Of a stretch of DNA of 64,000 nucleotides, positions 27,304-35,655 are shown piece by piece. A program made the position numbers and the translations under genes. The DNA lies in assembly GCF_017916365.1 (NCBI RefSeq), contig NZ_JAFMSU010000004.1:1-64000 (forward strand). The letters are read 5' to 3'. Each line of letters opens with the position of its first letter. Positions within the stretch are counted from its first letter, which is position 1. This stretch comes from Rufibacter roseolus (GTDB lineage Bacteria > Bacteroidota > Bacteroidia > Cytophagales > Hymenobacteraceae). The notes beneath the pieces were generated by a model, which searched no databases, was not told the DNA's origin, and was given only the letters and a program-made list of their open reading frames with translations.

Positions 27304-28514
27304 TGATGGAAGCAGAAGTAGAAGAAATAGTAAGGGTTGAGAAGAATGTACCTATTTTGCGGTTCCCCGAGTTTGAGGAGGAGTGGGAGACACGAAGATT
27401 AGGGGAGCTTATAACTATAAAAAGTGGTGTTAGTCCAGCTAATTATAAGTTCGGTGAGGAGGCATTATATCCTTTCATAAAAGTTGAAGATTTAAATAAT
27501 TGTATTAAATATCAGGTTAGTAGTAGATTTTTTACTGATTCTAGTAAAAATTTAGTTGCCGCTAATTCAATAATTTTTCCAAAAAGAGGTGCAGCTATAT
27601 TGAATAACAAAATAAGAATAAATTCAAGCCCTTTATTAATGGATAGTAATTTAATGGCTTTAACTCCTGTTGAAAAAGCCATTCATTATGAATTTTTATT
27701 TTATAGGATTCTCAAAGAAGAACTGTATAAAATTGCAGACACTTCTACAATTCCGCAAATAAACAATAAACATATAGAGCCTTATAAAATAAGAATACCC
27801 AATTATAATGAACAAGCTAAAGTTGCATCATTCATTTCTGTAATTGATGACAAAATACAGCAGCTTACTAAGAAGAAAGGCCTATTAGAGGAGTACAAAA
27901 AAGGGGTGATGCAGCAAATCTTCTCTCAAAAGATTCAGTTCAAGGATGAAAATGGACAGGACTTTCCAGAGTGGGAAGAGAAGAATGGCAATGTTTTATT
28001 TGAGAATATTTCCGACAAGAATCATAATTCTGATTTACCCATATTAGCAATAACTCAAGAACACGGAGCTATACCTAGAGAGATGATAGATTATAACATT
28101 TCAGTCACAGATAAAAGTGTTGAAAGTTATAAAGTGGTTCAGGCTGGTGATTTTATTATAAGTTTGAGGTCATTTCAGGGTGGTATAGAATATTCTAGCT
28201 ACAAAGGCCTATGCAGCCCAGCTTATATCATCCTTCGACCTAAGCAAGACATTAATAGAGATTTCTTTAAGTTTTATTTCAAGACAGAAAATTATATAAG
28301 CTTGTTAAATACAAAGTTAGAAGGCATTCGTGATGGAAAAATGATTAGCTATAAGTACTTTTCAGATATAAAGTTGCCTTTGCCTTCATTGCCTGAACAA
28401 AATAAAATAGCTCACTTTTTTACTTCTATCAACAGTAAAGTTGACCTTGTAACGAATCAACTGGAACAAGCAAAGAAATTTAAAAAAGGCTTGCTTGAGC
28501 AGATGTTTGTTTAA
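27303..28514 (+). CDS. hsdS: type I restriction-modification specificity subunit
   Basis: A 403-residue protein with two target-recognition domains, residues ~20-170 and ~215-365. Each is followed by a conserved coiled-coil spacer: 'KIQQLTKKKGLLEEYKKGVM' with 'QQIFSQ' for the first, and 'KVDLVTNQLEQAKKFKKGLL' with 'EQMF' for the second. The TRD-coding DNA is much more AT-rich than the flanking hsdM and hsdR, the usual sign of TRD exchange. It sets the bipartite DNA sequence recognised by the complex. The start overlaps the hsdM stop by one base. The target sequence cannot be read from the protein. Confidence 0.93.
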   Translation: MMEAEVEEIVRVEKNVPILRFPEFEEEWETRRLGELITIKSGVSPANYKFGEEALYPFIKVEDLNNCIKYQVSSRFFTDSSKNLVAANSIIFPKRGAAILNNKIRINSSPLLMDSNLMALTPVEKAIHYEFLFYRILKEELYKIADTSTIPQINNKHIEPYKIRIPNYNEQAKVASFISVIDDKIQQLTKKKGLLEEYKKGVMQQIFSQKIQFKDENGQDFPEWEEKNGNVLFENISDKNHNSDLPILAITQEHGAIPREMIDYNISVTDKSVESYKVVQAGDFIISLRSFQGGIEYSSYKGLCSPAYIILRPKQDINRDFFKFYFKTENYISLLNTKLEGIRDGKMISYKYFSDIKLPLPSLPEQNKIAHFFTSINSKVDLVTNQLEQAKKFKKGLLEQMFV

Positions 28515-28531
28515 TACGCCACCTCGATATT

Positions 28532-31399
28532 ATGGGAACACAACCGGAGCAGGTACTGGAAGATAATTTGGTAAAGCAGTTACAGGAACTGGGCTATGCC
28601 TTTGTAGCTATCAAAGACGAGACTGCTTTACTGAAGAACCTGAAAAGCCAGCTGGAGAAGCACAACCAAATTACCCTCACCGAGAAGGAGTTTGGGCGCG
28701 TGCTCAACCACCTGAACAAGGGCGGTGTGTTTGACCGGGCCAAAATCCTGCGCGACAAGATGCAGCTTACCAAAGACAACGGCGAGAGCATCTATCTGGA
28801 GTTTATCCAGCAGGAGCACTGGTGCCAGAACCAGTTCCAGGTAACACAGCAGGTGAGCATGGCGGGCGCATACAAAAACCGCTATGACGTCACGCTGCTG
28901 GTGAACGGCCTGCCCTTAGTGCAAATAGAGCTCAAGCGCCGCGGTCTGGAACTAAAGGAGGCGTTCAACCAGATAAACCGCTACCAGCGGCACTCCTTTG
29001 GCTCTAGCAATGCCCTTTTTCAGTACGTACAACTGTTTGTCATTAGCAACGGGGTAAACACCAAGTACTACGCCAACAACAAGCACCAGACCTTTAAGCA
29101 GACCTTCTACTGGGCAGACAAAGAAAACAAGCTCATCACCCAGCTGGAGGCCTTTACCAAAGCTTTCCTGGAGCCTTGCCACCTGTCTAAGATGGTGACC
29201 AAGTACATTGTGCTCAACGAGACGCACAAGGTGCTCATGGTGCTCAGGCCGTACCAGTACTACGCCACCGAGGCCATCATTGACCGCGTGAAGAACACCG
29301 ACAAGAACGGCTACATCTGGCATACCACCGGCTCGGGCAAAACCCTTACCTCGTTCAAGGCCAGCCAGATTCTCATGCAGCTGCCCAAGGTGCACAAGGT
29401 AGTGTTTGTGGTAGACCGCAAAGACCTGGATTTTCAGACCAGCAAGGAGTTTAACAGCTTCTCAGCGGGCAGCGTAGACGGAACAGATGACACCAAGGCG
29501 CTGGTGAACCAGCTCTCGGGCAACACCAAGCTCATCGTCACCACCATCCAGAAGCTCAACACGGCCATCAGCAGGCTGCGTTTTTTGCCTAAAATGGAAA
29601 AACTACAGGAAGAACGCATTGTCTTTATCTTTGACGAGTGCCACCGCAGTCAGTTCGGGGAGACCCACAACCGCATCAAGAAGTTCTTCCCCAAAGCGCA
29701 GCTGTTCGGCTTTACCGGTACGCCCATCTTTGCGGAGAACGCCGTCAAGAACGAGCTGGGCAAGCGCACTACCAAAGAACTCTTTGACGAGTGCCTGCAC
29801 AAGTACCTCATCACCGATGCCATCAAAGACGAGAACGTACTCAAGTTCAGCGTGGAGTACATTGGCCGCTACAAAGAGAAGGAAGGCAGCAAAACCGACA
29901 TTGACATTGAGGTAGAGGACATAGACACCAAAGAGCTGCTGGAGAGTGAGCAGCGCCTGGAGAAAATTGCAGACTACATTCTGGAGAACCACGCCCGCAA
30001 AACCCACAGCCGAAGCCTGACCGGTATGTTCTGCGTGAGCAGCGTAGACGTGCTCATCAGGTACTATGAACTCTTCAAAAAACGCAAAGACGAAGGCAGA
30101 CACAACCTCAAAATAGCCACCATCTTCAGCTTCACAGACAATGAGGAAGACAAAGGTGCCAACGGCATCTTGCCTACCTATGAAGACGATGAAGTACTGG
30201 TAGCCGCCGAACCCACTGTAGCTTATACTATCAACAGCCACACCCGCGAGAAGCTGGACGCGTTCATAGCTGATTACAACGCCCTGTTCAACACCAAGTT
30301 CTCCACCAAAGACAGTCAGAGTTTCTACAACTACTACAATGACATCTCCAAGCGGGTAAAGAAAAAGGAGATTGACTTGCTGCTGGTGGTGAACATGTAC
30401 CTGACCGGTTTTGATAGTCCGCCGCTCAACACGCTCTATGTAGACAAGAACCTGAAATACCATGGCCTCATCCAGGCCTACAGCCGCACCAACCGCCTGT
30501 ACACTGAGCAGAAATCGCACGGCAACATCATCGTGTTCCGCAACCTCAAGCAAGCCACCGATGATGCCATTGCCCTTTTCTCTAATAAAGACGCTAAGGA
30601 AGTCATCATTATAGAACCCTATGAAGACTACGTGGCCAAGTTCAACCAAGCTTGTATTGAGTTACAGAAAATAGCACCCACCGTCAAAAGCGTAGATTCC
30701 CTGCCCAGCGAGGAAGAGGAACTGGAGTTTGTAAAAGCCTTCCGGGAGCTCATGCGCCTCAAGAACGTGCTCACCACCTTCGCAGACTTCAGCTTTGAAG
30801 ACCTGTCCATGGCCGAGCAGCGTTTCGAAGACTACAAGAGCAAGTACCTGGACCTGTACGACAAAGTAAAGACCGGCACCGGCAAAGAAAAGGAATCCAT
30901 CCTGAACGACGTAGACTTTGAACTGGAACTCATTCACCGTGATGAAATCAACGTCGCCTACATCTTGAAGCTTTTGGCCAAACTGAACGGCGCCACCCCA
31001 GAAGAGCAGCAGAAGCAGAAGAAAGCTATTCTGGACATCCTTACTGGCGAGGCGACGCTCCGCAGCAAACGTGAACTCATCCAGAAGTTCATAGAAGAGA
31101 ACTTGCCCTACATAGAAGACGCAGACGAAGTGCCTGAAGCCTTCGAGAACTTCTGGGCCCAGGAACAGCAGAAAGCCTTAGAAGCCATTAGCAACGAAGA
31201 GAAGTTAGATCCAATGAAGCTTCAGGCTTTATTAGGGAACTACCTGTTTACGGAACGGAAGCCGCTGCGGGATGAGGTAATTGATATGGTAGAAGTAAAG
31301 CCTAAAATATTGGAGAGGAAAGCTGTCTATGAGAGGGTTGTAGATAAAGTAGTAGGGTTTGTAGATACTTTTATCAATGGGATGGGGGCAAGGGTATAA
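28532..31399 (+). CDS. hsdR: type I restriction endonuclease subunit
   Basis: A 955-residue protein. The N-terminal PD-(D/E)XK nuclease is marked by 'YDVTLLVNGLPLVQIELKRR' near residues 115-135. The SF2 translocase follows with Walker A 'TTGSGKTLTSFKAS' (~266), DECH box 'FIFDECHRSQFG' (~365), motif III 'FGFTGTP' and motif VI 'LIQAYSRTNRL' (~648). The helical C-terminal region contacts the methylase core. It translocates DNA with ATP and cuts unmethylated DNA at a distance. It begins 17 bases after hsdS and completes an apparently intact hsdMSR operon. Confidence 0.95.
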   Translation: MGTQPEQVLEDNLVKQLQELGYAFVAIKDETALLKNLKSQLEKHNQITLTEKEFGRVLNHLNKGGVFDRAKILRDKMQLTKDNGESIYLEFIQQEHWCQNQFQVTQQVSMAGAYKNRYDVTLLVNGLPLVQIELKRRGLELKEAFNQINRYQRHSFGSSNALFQYVQLFVISNGVNTKYYANNKHQTFKQTFYWADKENKLITQLEAFTKAFLEPCHLSKMVTKYIVLNETHKVLMVLRPYQYYATEAIIDRVKNTDKNGYIWHTTGSGKTLTSFKASQILMQLPKVHKVVFVVDRKDLDFQTSKEFNSFSAGSVDGTDDTKALVNQLSGNTKLIVTTIQKLNTAISRLRFLPKMEKLQEERIVFIFDECHRSQFGETHNRIKKFFPKAQLFGFTGTPIFAENAVKNELGKRTTKELFDECLHKYLITDAIKDENVLKFSVEYIGRYKEKEGSKTDIDIEVEDIDTKELLESEQRLEKIADYILENHARKTHSRSLTGMFCVSSVDVLIRYYELFKKRKDEGRHNLKIATIFSFTDNEEDKGANGILPTYEDDEVLVAAEPTVAYTINSHTREKLDAFIADYNALFNTKFSTKDSQSFYNYYNDISKRVKKKEIDLLLVVNMYLTGFDSPPLNTLYVDKNLKYHGLIQAYSRTNRLYTEQKSHGNIIVFRNLKQATDDAIALFSNKDAKEVIIIEPYEDYVAKFNQACIELQKIAPTVKSVDSLPSEEEELEFVKAFRELMRLKNVLTTFADFSFEDLSMAEQRFEDYKSKYLDLYDKVKTGTGKEKESILNDVDFELELIHRDEINVAYILKLLAKLNGATPEEQQKQKKAILDILTGEATLRSKRELIQKFIEENLPYIEDADEVPEAFENFWAQEQQKALEAISNEEKLDPMKLQALLGNYLFTERKPLRDEVIDMVEVKPKILERKAVYERVVDKVVGFVDTFINGMGARV

Positions 31400-31709
31400 C
31401 TTATTTTAAACCAATTGTGAGCTAGAAAGATTGACTTTAAATTAGAAAAACAACCCAAGTCATTGAGCCAGTAAAGCTCCGCGAAAAAATACTCCATTGA
31501 CACAGGCTTTATTGAGAGTATGGGCATGACTAACCTTGTATAAACCAATAATATTTAAAATACAAATGCGCATATCATTACGTCCAGCAAAAAAAGCCAT
31601 TACCTTTTAAGGTTATAAATCTATAATATTATTATTAATTTTTTTTATCTTCGCCTGCCTCTATTTTAAAATTTAAATATAATATTCTATAACCTTGGTT
31701 ACTTATAAA
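31400..31709. other. AT-rich intergenic region
   Basis: It separates hsdR from the repeat lipoprotein gene. No gene is supported. The sequence becomes very AT-rich just before the lipoprotein start, as expected for a promoter. TATCTTCG at about 31648 is one mismatch from the Bacteroidota -7 consensus, which is weak evidence. Confidence 0.4.
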
Positions 31710-33593
31710 ATGGAAAGAACTTCTTCTTTCATCTCTCATTTTTTGCTCCTATTTGTCTTTTTACTAGTGCTAAGCTCTTGTCAGGAAAAAGAGGAACCTG
31801 GAACAGCAAGAATTTCGACAAAAGAGGCAATTAGCATTACACCAAATAGCGCTGAGATTTCTTATGAGGTTTCAGTAATGGGAGAATATGAAATAGTTCA
31901 AAAGGGAGTTTGTTGGTCATTAAATGCCAATCCAACTTCTAGTGACTCTAAATCTTCAGACGGCCCAGGAGCAGGGCAATCAAACAGCAAAATACAGGGC
32001 TTAAAAGATAACACACAGTATTTTGCAAGATCCTATTTTACAAATTCTGAAGGCTTGACGGTGTATGGAAATGAAATTTCTTTTACTACTCTTAAAAACA
32101 TTTCTGTCGAGTTGACTACGATAGCAGTATCTAACATAACAATAAACTCCGCCAACTCAGGCGGTAACGTTAGTACTACTGGATATGGAAGTATAATTAC
32201 CAAGGGCGTCTGTTGGGGAACAAACCCACAGCCTACAATAAATGATAGTAAAACCAATGAGGGAACATCCATCAGTAGCTATACAAGTGCAATTACTGGA
32301 TTGAAGCCAAACACTTTGTATTATGTGAGGGCTTATGTTACAACGAATACAGGTGAAACTGCTTATGGAAATCAGCATTCCTTTACAACCCTCTCCCCTT
32401 TAATTCCGACTCTCACCACGACTAATGTTTCTTCTATTACCCAGACATCAGCCGCATCTGGTGGTACTATCATTGCTACAGGCTCCGGAAGCATAACTGC
32501 CAAAGGCTTATGCTGGAGTACGAACCCTACACCAACAATAAATAGCCCCAAAACTTCTGTTGGGTCTGGGCTTGGGGCCTTTACTAGTAACCTAACTGGA
32601 TTGATGGCAAACACTCTTTATTATCTAAGGGCATATGCCACCACAAATACGGGAGATACTTTTTATGGAAATGAAATCACATTCACTACTTTGCCCTCCT
32701 TTGTTTTCTCGGTTTCAACAGCTTATCCCACAAACATAACTACCTCCTCTGCTACATTGAGTGGCACTACCTCGGTCTCTTCTGGCAGTGGTTCAATAAC
32801 AAGTAAAGGCATTTGCTGGGGCACGAGCCCAAATCCAAGTGTCTCTGACTATAAAACCAATGCAGGCATCGGCACTGGCTCTTTTACAAGTAACCTGACT
32901 GGACTAGAACAAGGTACCTTTTATTATGCCAGGGCATATGCAACCTCTAGTACTGGTCAAACAGTTTATGGAAATGAAGTTTCATTTAGTACTGCTTTGC
33001 CCTTTTCAGTAGTTGTTTCAACTACAACTGCAACGAGTATAACAGGAACAACAGCCTCTTCCGGCGGGACAATAAGTACTTCCGGTTATGGCACTATAAC
33101 AGCCAAAGGCGTTTGTTGGAGCACTTTTCAGAACCCAACTATATCAAATATTAGGACGTCGAATGGGACTGGCACGGGAAGTTTTACCAGTTCATTAACA
33201 GGCCTTACAGAAAATACGACTTATTTCATCAGAGCTTATGCGACCACCAATGGAGGAACAACATTCTATGGCCCACAAGTTAGCTTTACCTCTGTTAAAT
33301 GTCTAAGCTTAACGACCAGTACTGTCACCAACGTTGGAACTACTTCTGCAGTAAGTGGAGGGAGCATCACTTCTACCTGCGGACAAACTATAACAGCGCG
33401 AGGAGTATGTTGGAGCTTCTATCCAAACCCAACTATTGCAAACAGTAGGTCTTCTAACGGGACTGGTACGGGGAGTTTTACCAGCTCAATAACCGGTCTT
33501 TATTCTAGGTATACTTATTACGTTAGATCGTACGCTACGACTGGCAGTGGCCTAACATATTATGGGACCCAAACCTCCTTTACCACCCGGTAG
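31710..33593 (+). CDS. lipoprotein with six FN3-like 'KGVCW' repeats
   Basis: ATG 31710 is preferred over the in-frame TTG 31695. The signal 'FLLLFVFLLVLSSCQEKEEP' carries a lipobox Cys. About 600 residues of six tandem ~95-residue repeats follow, each with 'TSAxSGG', 'ITxKGVCWxTxPNPT', 'GTGSFTSxLTGL', 'YYVRAYATT' and 'YGNEVSFTT' elements. This FN3-like repeat is widespread in Bacteroidota surface lipoproteins. There is no catalytic domain and no T9SS sorting domain, so the protein is probably anchored by its lipid in the outer membrane and acts in binding or as a spacer. GC content is much lower than that of the T9SS proteins at the left end. Confidence 0.88.
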   Translation: MERTSSFISHFLLLFVFLLVLSSCQEKEEPGTARISTKEAISITPNSAEISYEVSVMGEYEIVQKGVCWSLNANPTSSDSKSSDGPGAGQSNSKIQGLKDNTQYFARSYFTNSEGLTVYGNEISFTTLKNISVELTTIAVSNITINSANSGGNVSTTGYGSIITKGVCWGTNPQPTINDSKTNEGTSISSYTSAITGLKPNTLYYVRAYVTTNTGETAYGNQHSFTTLSPLIPTLTTTNVSSITQTSAASGGTIIATGSGSITAKGLCWSTNPTPTINSPKTSVGSGLGAFTSNLTGLMANTLYYLRAYATTNTGDTFYGNEITFTTLPSFVFSVSTAYPTNITTSSATLSGTTSVSSGSGSITSKGICWGTSPNPSVSDYKTNAGIGTGSFTSNLTGLEQGTFYYARAYATSSTGQTVYGNEVSFSTALPFSVVVSTTTATSITGTTASSGGTISTSGYGTITAKGVCWSTFQNPTISNIRTSNGTGTGSFTSSLTGLTENTTYFIRAYATTNGGTTFYGPQVSFTSVKCLSLTTSTVTNVGTTSAVSGGSITSTCGQTITARGVCWSFYPNPTIANSRSSNGTGTGSFTSSITGLYSRYTYYVRSYATTGSGLTYYGTQTSFTTR

Positions 33594-33634
33594 TCACGAA
33601 TGGAAAAGGATTGAAAATAACTTTTTCTAAAGAC

Positions 33635-34369
33635 CTAAATTTTAAAGTATAGGTAATTACAAATCATATTATTAAAATCTCGGTTAGGGCTTTCCTGGTT
33701 TGGAAAGAACATAGCGCAGCCGGCACTCTCTAAACAGAGGGCAACATTGCACTTAAATTTCTGACTGAAGAAAAGAGTGAAATCATAGAAGGAGACGGGT
33801 TCATTAGAAATAGCGAACACAATGAACTTCTCGTTTTTAGTGTTGGTGAAGATGCCGGTACCACATCTCACCTGCTTGTTGGTTGAGTTTGGGTTGAATT
33901 GGGGGTTTACCACCCCATTTACCAGAAGCATTGGCCCAGATTGTATCCCAAGCTCCACATTGGGGACGGTTGAGATTTGGGATGACTCACATATTATAGC
34001 ATCTGAGGCCGTAATCAGCAACGCGCCATTTGGCTTTAGATAGAAATTCCCTACTCCATCCTTGAAATTAGGCCCTTGCAGCGTTAATCCATTTTTGACA
34101 AAAAGACCTAAAGGCTTACAATTAGGATCGCTAATGCTCGCATTGATTAAAAAACATGTCGTATCACTCAAGCCACTTATAAAGTCTTGATGGCTAACAC
34201 CAGTGTCATTGATTAAAACGTCAAATTTCTTCAAGGTCTCTGGTTCAACCTTAACGACAAAGGCATTGAAAGTATTTCCGTTAAAAGAAATATTAGACAA
34301 TGATTCAACCTGACCGAATGAAGGGGTATAAACGGAAAGTAAAAGTAGAAAGAGGAAGAGATGCTTCAT
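33635..34369 (-). CDS. secreted phosphodiester-glycosidase-fold (NAGPA/DUF2233-like) protein, short paralogue
   Basis: A 244-residue protein with a signal peptide (MKHLFLFLLLLSVYTPSFG). Family landmarks are present: 'FLINASISDPNCKPLGLFVK' (the N-[AG] region), 'SGPMLLVNG', 'VRCGTGIF' and 'VSFYDFTLFF'. Where the upstream paralogue has 'FLDGAISQMY', this one has 'CLESAGCAMF', so the usual Asp-Gly of the active-site loop is replaced and catalysis is doubtful. It is the last gene of a six-gene minus-strand operon and overlaps the previous gene by four bases. The substrate of this fold varies (sugar-phosphodiesters in known members); the role here is unknown. Confidence 0.75.
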   Translation of the reverse strand: MKHLFLFLLLLSVYTPSFGQVESLSNISFNGNTFNAFVVKVEPETLKKFDVLINDTGVSHQDFISGLSDTTCFLINASISDPNCKPLGLFVKNGLTLQGPNFKDGVGNFYLKPNGALLITASDAIICESSQISTVPNVELGIQSGPMLLVNGVVNPQFNPNSTNKQVRCGTGIFTNTKNEKFIVFAISNEPVSFYDFTLFFSQKFKCNVALCLESAGCAMFFPNQESPNRDFNNMICNYLYFKI

Positions 34370-35652
34370 TTTTTCATAGAGTTAGATGATTCATTTGCCT
34401 TTGGAACCGTGGCTTTTGGAGGTCTATTAATTACTTCTTCTTTTTTAAAAGGCTCTTTCTGTACTGGCCCCTGAGGGTTTGCCTTCTTTCTGGCAACAGA
34501 CAGCATAGGCCCGAAATGCCCCCCTATTGCCTGCTCGCCGACTCCGGCTACATACATCTGGGAAATGGCCCCGTCCAGGAACAAGGCATTTTGGCTGGCA
34601 AAAATGTCTTTGAAGAACATCGCGAAATCGTAGAAGTTAACCTCTCCCTGAGTGGCGGCGAACACCACCTTTCTTTCGTCGATAATCCCAACGCCATTCC
34701 TGATGTTTAAATTCTTAGACCCTTCCTTGAAGGAAGCGTGGGGCACTCCCTCAACGAGCAGCATTGGTCCCGACTGAGTCGCAATTATAGGCGATATCTT
34801 TTGGGCCTTATTTAATTCCCTGTATTCCTTTGTAGTTTTTATAAAGGCTTTCCCTTGGGCATCAACATAGAAAACCCCATTGGGTTGCAGGTAGAAGTTC
34901 GCGTTCGGCTTGTTTGCAAGGGTATCCAACTCAAATTTTTCTTCAGAGTCTTCCACATACAATCCCTCCGGCTCATATTTCGGGGTGAACATCCCCGCGT
35001 TGGTTATCATAAGAGGATCAATATGGTTGGCCTGAAGATAAGATTTAACGGTCCCTAGACTGAAAAAATTCTTATTGTCTTTGTCCTTAAGGTGTAGCCG
35101 AATCATATCCACATTTAAGTCAGCAATGTAAATGGTATAAGGTACACCTTTGATCATCAGCCTTTTACCTCCGACCAAGGCCTTTGTCGAACTTTGAATA
35201 TCCTTTATACATATTCTTAAATTACTATCATTGATAGCTTGCCCATTTATCAAATCATCAACCCGCTTTACCCTTTTGACAATTCCGTCCTTTAGAGGAG
35301 CTATTTCACTTTCTAACCTTTTAAATTCTTTCCTTTTAAGAGAGTCTTCTAAATTTTTTAATTCACTGCCAAGCTTCAACTTATTGGATTCTTTCAGCTT
35401 TAACTCCTCTTTGTCTTTTAAAACTTTTTCACTTTCTTCTTGCCTATCCAAGGTAAGCTTCTCATTTAATTCTTTTAGCTTGCTATACTTATCTACCAAA
35501 CTTTGAAAAGGGTCCTGTTTAGGTTTTTCCTGAACTAAATTGTGCCCTTTTCTTTCGTCGCCCTGGCCAAGAGGACATTGCATGGCAACGAATGAGATAA
35601 AGAAGAAGGCGAGAAACGGGAAAAAAGTTAGTCTTGTGGTTTTGGAATTCAT
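34366..35652 (-). CDS. secreted phosphodiester-glycosidase-fold protein with coiled-coil N-terminus
   Basis: A 428-residue protein starting at ATG 35652 with a hydrophobic segment ending in a Cys ('FISFVAMQC'), so it is an anchored or lipoprotein candidate. Residues ~40-125 are Lys/Glu/Leu-rich coiled coil. Residues ~150-395 form a NAGPA/DUF2233-like domain: 'MITNAGMFTPKYEPEGLYVE', 'SGPMLLVEG', 'RNGVGI', 'VNFYDFAMFF' and 'ALFLDGAISQMYV', with the Asp-Gly motif kept. A basic, Pro-rich tail closes it. It lies three bases after the LamG/HYR gene and overlaps the next gene, so they are co-transcribed. This is probably the active member of the paralogue set; substrate unknown. Confidence 0.78.
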   Translation of the reverse strand: MNSKTTRLTFFPFLAFFFISFVAMQCPLGQGDERKGHNLVQEKPKQDPFQSLVDKYSKLKELNEKLTLDRQEESEKVLKDKEELKLKESNKLKLGSELKNLEDSLKRKEFKRLESEIAPLKDGIVKRVKRVDDLINGQAINDSNLRICIKDIQSSTKALVGGKRLMIKGVPYTIYIADLNVDMIRLHLKDKDNKNFFSLGTVKSYLQANHIDPLMITNAGMFTPKYEPEGLYVEDSEEKFELDTLANKPNANFYLQPNGVFYVDAQGKAFIKTTKEYRELNKAQKISPIIATQSGPMLLVEGVPHASFKEGSKNLNIRNGVGIIDERKVVFAATQGEVNFYDFAMFFKDIFASQNALFLDGAISQMYVAGVGEQAIGGHFGPMLSVARKKANPQGPVQKEPFKKEEVINRPPKATVPKANESSNSMKK

Positions 35653-35655
35653 AAA

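Noticed and set aside
29603-30649. Long minus-strand frame of ~348 codons inside hsdR
   Set aside because: Antisense of the helicase domain, Val/Phe/Leu-rich artefact composition, no start context.
31327-31548. Minus-strand frame overlapping the hsdR end ('YFFAELYWLNDLGCF')
   Set aside because: It overlaps the conserved hsdR C-terminus and no transposase or other family could be confirmed.
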